Shown in pieces: positions 7,132 through 10,333 of a stretch of DNA of 10,333 bases. Origin of the DNA: Sanchytrium tribonematis. Lineage: Eukaryota; Sanchytriomycota; Sanchytriomycetes; Sanchytriales; Sanchytriaceae. Position 1 is the first letter of the stretch, and each line of letters opens with the position of its first letter. A program made the position numbers and the translations under genes. Below the pieces are notes generated by a model. That model did not search any database. It worked only from the letters and a program-made list of their open reading frames with translations, and was not told the DNA's origin. The stretch is taken from positions 1 to 10,333 of the forward strand of contig JADGIG010000300.1 in NCBI GenBank assembly GCA_018985235.1, in the 5' to 3' direction.

Positions 7132-8277
7132 TATGGACGACCGCCGCGATGAGGTCTGGTAATACTCCCTCTGGTTCTTAGATTTGGCGCATTTCTATTT
7201 CTATTCTGTATTGAAGTGGGTTGTGCAATTCTGTGATTCCGAGGTGGGCCATAATGTGTTTGAGTTGAGTTTTGGGAAATCTCATGATGCTCTCCTTTGA
7301 TATCAATTTTTCCTGGTTCTGTACCAAAAGGACTGCACTTGAACCAAGTAAATCGAGTGGCTTCTTCGGCTGTTATTCGATGTTGAGGATTGATGTAGAG
7401 TAGTTTCTTAATCATTGTAACGGCACCTACAGAAACTTTATATTCTACTGCAAATTTATCAAGCAGAATCGGTTTTTTTCCTGGAATAAAAGTAAACATT
7501 GTCCGTGGAGACCAGTTAATACTTGTTGGATCACCAATGAAGTCGAATATTTTCTGCAACTGATCTTGGTCATTCATTCCAGGGAGCAGCGGCTTCCTTT
7601 TATACAATTCTCCACATATGATGCCAACACCAAAAACATCAACTCCATAATCATAATCAGCTAAGCCCATGAGCAGCTCTGGCGCTTTATACCATCGCGT
7701 TACGACTAAGTAAATAAATTGTACCATTTCCTGTGAGTTTTCTGACTTTTGATGTATCTGGTTTGTCAAGATATCTAGCAAGCCCAAAATCTGCAATCTT
7801 AACAAAGCCTTTTTTAGAAACAAGCATGTTTGCTGACTTGATGTCTCTGTGAATCACGCCTTGAGAATGCAAATATTTTAAACCTGTGAGCATTTGATGT
7901 ATAAACGACTTAATAATTGGCTCTGTGAATTTAAAGGAAGACTGTAACAATCCTGTCAAATCGTGATCCATGTATTCAAATGCAAAGTATATATCAAAGG
8001 GCTTGATCTTGTCATCATCTTTTGAGTCTGAAAAAATGTCTATTAATTTTATAATATTTACATGGTTTAACTTTTGCAAGATTCTAAATTCTCTATAGTA
8101 CACAATTTGAATTCCATGATCGTTGCTCAAATCTCCTTTTAACATTTTCAAAGCAACTACATTCCCAGTTTTCTTGTGCAGAGCTTTGTTCACTTTACCG
8201 TAAACTCCTTGACCGCATACTTTTAAAATTTCATAATCGTCGAAAGATGGTAATGTGACAGTTTCTTCCATAGCCAT
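7128..8277 (-). CDS. Cyclin-dependent kinase of the transcription-elongation group (Cdk9/Bur1 or Cdk12/Ctk1 type; exons 8277-7725 and 7705-7128)
   Basis: The spliced protein is 376 aa, close to human CDK9. I start at the ATG at 8277 (MAMEETVTL). The kinase fold is complete: glycine loop GQGVYGKV (22-29), VALK with K44, C-helix Glu E63, HRDIKSAN with D145, and DFGLAR with D163. Removing the intron gives LTGNVVTRWYKAPELLMG, with T182 as the likely activating threonine (T186 in human CDK9). The tail region with CSPFGTEPGKIDIKGEHHE resembles the segment after the kinase domain in Bur1/Cdk9/Ctk1 kinases, which phosphorylate the RNA polymerase II CTD and elongation factors in the nucleus. The C-terminus is Asn/Arg/Gly-rich (ending RPHRGGRPY). 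The cyclin-binding helix reads GIQIVYYRE, not PITALRE or a PSTAIRE form. Only 25 bp separate it from the upstream SEC15 stop, and its own stop overlaps the PanK4 stop. Confidence is high for CDK, moderate for the subfamily. Confidence 0.9.
7706..7724 (-). other. 19-nt spliceosomal intron in the CDK gene
   Basis: On the minus strand the intron reads GTACAATTTATTTACTTAG. It interrupts a Val codon (G|TC) in the activation segment, and removal gives KLTGNVVTRWYKAPE, the expected CDK sequence with no gap. Read through, the frame gives GTIYLLSRNAMV and a stop at 7687, before the APE motif. Confidence 0.93.
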
Positions 8278-8302
8278 TTTCAAGGAGATTTATTTATATT
8301 TT
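8278..8302 (-). promoter_or_regulatory. 25-bp SEC15-CDK spacer with AATAAA
   Basis: This is the whole gap between the SEC15 stop and the CDK ATG, both on the minus strand. A minus-strand AATAAA (8294-8289) lies about 10 nt after the SEC15 stop. The CDK promoter must therefore lie inside SEC15 coding sequence, unless both genes share one transcript. Confidence 0.5.
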
Positions 8303-10333
8303 TTACAATTTAAGAATTTTCAATGTTTTCTCGATCTTGGCTTTTGCGTCTTCTGATAGATTTTTGTCTCCAGCTAAAAGTTTTTCCAAAAGTATTCTGG
8401 CTTGATCTTTAGTGACGTGGGCAAATTTAACACGTCTCACGCTTTCTATTAGGTATTGATCTGGATTATTGGATGCTAATAAAGACATTAGTTCATGAAG
8501 CAACAAAAGCTTGGGCTCATTCACTCTGACTGAGTAAACGGCAAATGCGGATTCGAGAAAAAGCAAGTCATTTTTCAATTGCTGAACATAATTCATATTA
8601 AACTTTTTAATGGAATCATCAAGCAAGCAATTGGTCTGAATAAGATTGGGTTACCAGTAAATAATCAACGATAATATCTAACATTTTCTGAAAAAATGTA
8701 GAATTTAAATAGGATTTCATAGTTCCAAATACAGATCCAAGGATATCTTCTAAAAACCTTGTTAAATCTTTAATGTAAGAGCTCGTTGGTTCAATTACTC
8801 GCGGGACCACCTCATAATTACTCAATTCTAAAAATTGACTAATTCTTTCATAAACTTTTTTCTCTAGTTTATCTTCTATAAATTTTCTAGTTTCTTCTAA
8901 AGCTGAAATACTTCCTAATCTGATACCATGGCTTTTGCTGGATATTTGACCAGCCTCCAAAAGCTTTTGTAAATTTTTACAAATAAAACTATAAAAAATT
9001 AGGTTTTTCCAAATTACAGTTAATTGAGTCAAATTTGAAGATCCTTGAGCTTCGGTTTTCAATGGCGAATTGATGTAATATACGAATAAATTGTCAATAA
9101 ATTTCTGAAGTATTTCATCAATATCATTCCTTTTGAACCTTGTATCATCTAAAAACAGCAAATAATTTTTAACAAAATTCAAAGTTTCTCTTGAACACGT
9201 CACCACTTGAGAGGAAAATGGGAGTTCCGCTGGAAATGTGAGATAATCTTCAATATTTAAAGGTATAACTTGACAAATTTCTTTCAAAACAATTCCATCA
9301 GTCACTTGATACGGGGCATAGTTGTCATCTTCAATTGCTTTAAGCAACACCTCACTGCACGAAGTTTTCATCTTTTCGCAAAATAGTTCAAACATAAAAT
9401 CAAATGTTTCCAAATTAGATGTAAAACCGTAGAGCTCAATTGTTTTTACAAAAAGAGCAATTGAATTTTTAATTTCGATCAATTTGTTTGTTTCTGCCTC
9501 CATAATGATATTTTTTAACTTCGAATCTAATTGAGTTTGGGTGGTTTTCCATAGGGCTTCAACCCCAGCTTTTGTTCTAAATTGGGTGGTTTTCCGCAAA
9601 ATTTCCTCCTCGATTAAATAAAATCCAGCAATATCATTAAATGTATTTTCAAGATTTTTCAAATTTAAATTGTAAGGAATCAATAGCTCGGCTTGTTTTG
9701 ATCGATCGGATTCGAATTGCTTGACAAGATCCTCCTTTGTCCCCAAAAGATCATAAGTATATATAGCTTTGAACAATGGCCCGAAATCAATCAGCTCTGA
9801 TATGATGTCATCATTGTGAATTTCTTTGATGACATAAAGCAGCCCACTGGTGTCCAGAAAATTCATGTCCTGTACACTTTGCCATAGCTTTGTCAATTTG
9901 TCTGGAAGTTTTTCCTTTGGCTCTACTTGAGGTTGAGCATCCGAAATTCCTTGTTGCATTTCCTTATTTAATTGCATGCCCCTTTTTCCTATCAAAGGAG
10001 CATTTTCACGCAGCAAAACAAGCCATTCTGTGACTAGTCCATTTGCTTTAGTCAGGATTGCATTTTCTTGATTATTGATTGCTTTTAAAAGTTGTTTTAG
10101 AAACGAGTATTGTTTAATTAGTGAAGATTGTTTGACTTGCTTATAGATGCTCAATGTTTTAAAAATAAGGCTCTCTTGTAAATATTGATTTCCTTTCTCA
10201 AAAAGCTCTAGCAACTCGATGATTCTATCCATTTGATTAATGTGATCGCTCAAAATTTCCAATTCAACTTTTTTTTCGTGCATCAATTCTTCCTCATCGT
10301 GAACTGATTTCAATACTAAACTTATTTCTGCAA
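8303..10333 (-). CDS. SEC15: Exocyst subunit Sec15 / EXOC6 (5' end cut by window edge; exons 10333-8655 and 8635-8303)
   Basis: Sec15 is the exocyst subunit that binds the vesicle Rab GTPase (Sec4/Rab11) and links secretory vesicles to the tethering complex at the plasma membrane. The frame is open to the right edge (the apparent start at 10313 is TTG), so the N-terminus is missing. About 669 aa are visible, against roughly 800 in animals. Landmarks in order: an N-terminal coiled-coil region; DFGPLFKAIYTYDLLG and DRSKQAELLIPY (about 9790-9670); AGFYLIEEEIL; EDDNYAPYQVTD (about 9330-9300); LTFPAELPFSSQVV (about 9240-9205); and LELSNYEVVPRVIEPTSSYI (about 8835-8775). Removing a 19-nt intron joins DIIVDYLL to TNCLLDDSIKKFNMNYV. 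This aligns without gaps to human EXOC6 ...TSLMQMLLDSELKQISMGAV. The Rab-binding C-terminal domain then ends in YLIESVRRVKFAHV and a Lys/Leu tail. Sequence identity is low but motif order and register fit throughout. Confidence 0.88.
8636..8654 (-). other. 19-nt spliceosomal intron in SEC15
   Basis: On the minus strand the intron reads GTAACCCAATCTTATTCAG, phase 0 between CTG and ACC. Splicing restores the Sec15 helix YLLTNCLLDDSIKKFN in register with homologues. Read through, the frame stops at TGA (8619) after SYSDQLLA. Confidence 0.88.

Noticed and set aside
1509-8654. Frame changes in four genes read as pseudogene frameshifts or sequencing errors
   Set aside because: Each break has GT and AG ends exactly 19-20 nt apart whose removal restores conserved motifs; random indels would not do this four times.
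9537-9595. 14-bp direct repeat TTGGGTGGTTTTCC at 9537-9550 and 9582-9595
   Set aside because: The copies are 45 bp apart and in frame within SEC15, both encoding KTTQ; this looks like local coincidence or a small ancient duplication, not a mobile element or array.
8275-10313. Apparent starts at 8283, 8626 and 10313 on the minus strand
   Set aside because: All three are TTG. The CDK starts at the ATG at 8277, the frame at 8626 is the SEC15 3' exon, and SEC15 stays open beyond 10313 to the window edge.
1-10333. Bacterial operon, prophage, CRISPR or mobile-element interpretation
   Set aside because: All genes are eukaryotic families with spliceosomal introns, and no repeats, integrases, transposases or inverted terminal repeats were seen.

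Overview
This window is eukaryotic nuclear DNA, AT-rich by eye, from a very compact genome. The seven protein genes point to a fungus or close fungal relative: a fungal-type Sct1/Gpt2 acyltransferase, a two-finger GATA factor with the Fep1/SreA iron-sensing cysteine cluster, Rad52, an SLC44 choline-transporter-like protein, a pantothenate kinase-DUF89 fusion, a transcription-type CDK and the exocyst subunit Sec15. The SLC44 type (rather than plain Pns1), the PanK-DUF89 fusion and the extreme compaction favour an early-diverging lineage (Cryptomycota/Rozella-like, aphelid or chytrid) over Dikarya. That placement is inference.

Layout, left to right: SCT1-like 3' part (+, cut by the left edge, 1-983); iron-type GATA factor (+, 1109-1868, one intron); RAD52 (-, 1888-2805); SLC44/CTL (-, 2846-4761, one intron); a 147-bp divergent promoter (4762-4908); PanK4-like kinase/phosphatase (+, 4909-7131); CDK (-, 7128-8277, one intron); SEC15 (-, 8303-10333, one intron, cut by the right edge). 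The gaps are 125, 19, 40, 147, -4 and 25 bp. Introns and intergenic DNA together are only about 4% of the window. There are no gene-free stretches over 300 bp, and I saw no RNA genes, mobile elements or CRISPR arrays.

The standout feature is the introns. All four places where a conserved protein changes reading frame are repaired exactly by removing a GT-AG segment of 19, 20, 19 and 19 nt. Each removal restores a family-diagnostic motif (GATA finger tail, CTL core, CDK activation segment, Sec15 C-terminal helix). The four share GTA at the 5' end and a 3' end of the form Y-T-N-A-Y-T-Y-A-G, as if branch point and acceptor were fused. These are among the shortest spliceosomal introns known in any eukaryote.

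The genes are mostly housekeeping and do not form one pathway. Three touch lipid or CoA metabolism (glycerolipid acylation, choline-like transport, pantothenate phosphorylation/4'-phosphopantetheine dephosphorylation). The rest cover iron regulation, recombination, transcription and secretion.
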